A stretch of DNA of 12,949 nucleotides from positions 14,911 to 27,859 of the forward strand of contig DHOI01000015.1 in NCBI GenBank assembly GCA_002409725.1, written 5' to 3'. A program made the translations under genes and the position numbers. The notes under the pieces were generated by a model, which did no database searches, was not told the DNA's origin, and worked only from the letters and a program-made list of their open reading frames with translations. Below, one piece after another: positions 12,892-12,949 of the stretch. This DNA is from Christensenella sp. UBA5394 (GTDB lineage Bacteria; Bacillota; Clostridia; Christensenellales; CAG-138). Position 1 is the stretch's first letter; each line of letters opens with the position of its first letter.

Positions 12892-12900
12892 ATTATATCA
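12892..12900 (-). promoter_or_regulatory. Extended -10 promoter of the CAT-like gene
   Basis: TGA-TATAAT on the minus strand (12900-12892) is a perfect -10 with extended TGn. The ATG at 12893-12891 lies inside it, so transcripts from this promoter begin downstream of that ATG and would use GTG 12848. No clear -35 is seen, because the 24-bp palindrome occupies that position. Confidence 0.55.
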
Positions 12901-12903
12901 CAA

Positions 12904-12927
12904 AAGGGGGCGGCTAGCCGCCCCCTT
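12904..12927. repeat. Perfect 24-bp palindrome upstream of the CAT-like gene
   Basis: AAGGGGGCGGCT followed by its exact reverse complement AGCCGCCCCCTT spans 12904-12927 with no loop spacer. On the minus strand it is followed by two more T (TTTT in all, then GTG), so it may be the terminator of a minus-strand gene beyond the window. It also lies where the -35 of the CAT-like promoter would be. Confidence 0.65.
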
Positions 12928-12930
12928 GCG

Positions 12931-12949
12931 TGTCAAAAAAGTGGCTATA
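12931..12949. repeat. Truncated second copy of the palindromic terminator/repeat
   Basis: The 17 bases 12933-12949 (TCAAAAAAGTGGCTATA) are identical to 3528-3544, and TGTCAAAAAAG at 12931-12941 also matches 3379-3389. The window stops exactly where the right arm of the hairpin should begin. Confidence 0.7.

Overview
The window looks like chromosomal DNA from a Gram-positive, high-GC member of the Clostridia (Bacillota). The evidence is good AGGAGG-type ribosome binding sites, TTGACA/TATAAT promoters, a lipobox lipoprotein, a YpuA-type DUF1002 protein and a DUF5685/J-domain pair. Most genes are GC-rich. A strip at about 2460-3330 and the membrane-protein gene at 251-1084 look clearly more AT-rich. 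I saw no rRNA, tRNA, CRISPR array or phage module. Species cannot be assigned from the sequence alone.

Layout. The left edge carries the first codons of a minus-strand gene (1-67) and then a minus-strand terminator (164-188). A minus-strand pair follows: an M20D amidohydrolase (1113-2273) with an unrecognised multi-pass membrane protein downstream (251-1084). A hairpin at 2414-2448 separates it from a small minus-strand operon of a three-helix membrane protein (2680-2976) and an Xre-type regulator (2468-2674), which has a near-consensus promoter. The stretch 3061-3557 holds no intact gene. It contains a perfect 12-bp inverted repeat, what may be the N-terminus of a broken IS1182-like transposase, and a strongly folded ~178-bp element. 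That element ends in a symmetric terminator directly after the stop codon of the next operon. The next operon (minus strand) is a DUF5685 protein (4165-4989) overlapping a J-domain protein with a cysteine-rich tail (3558-4172).

The core of the window is a plus-strand operon, 5178-11174. It encodes a BMP-family nucleoside-binding lipoprotein, an internal terminator, a fused two-domain ABC ATPase, two permeases (the NupNOPQ arrangement), thymidine kinase, and a small protein of the nucleoside 2-deoxyribosyltransferase fold. Genes after the lipoprotein overlap or nearly touch. The likely logic is that nucleosides are captured outside the cell, imported, and then phosphorylated (thymidine) or subjected to N-glycosidic bond exchange or cleavage. 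This is a coherent (deoxy)nucleoside salvage unit.

The right part is on the minus strand: a secreted or cell-envelope DUF1002 protein (11240-12112), convergent with the salvage operon across a shared hairpin, and a chloramphenicol-acetyltransferase-like protein (12222-12848) whose start is best placed at a GTG codon. The window ends inside a second copy of the palindromic terminator seen at 3528-3558. Nothing here is a clear new defence or mobile system. The points most worth a second look are the salvage operon with its small NDT-fold enzyme, the DUF5685/J-protein pair, and the structured repeat near 3380-3557.
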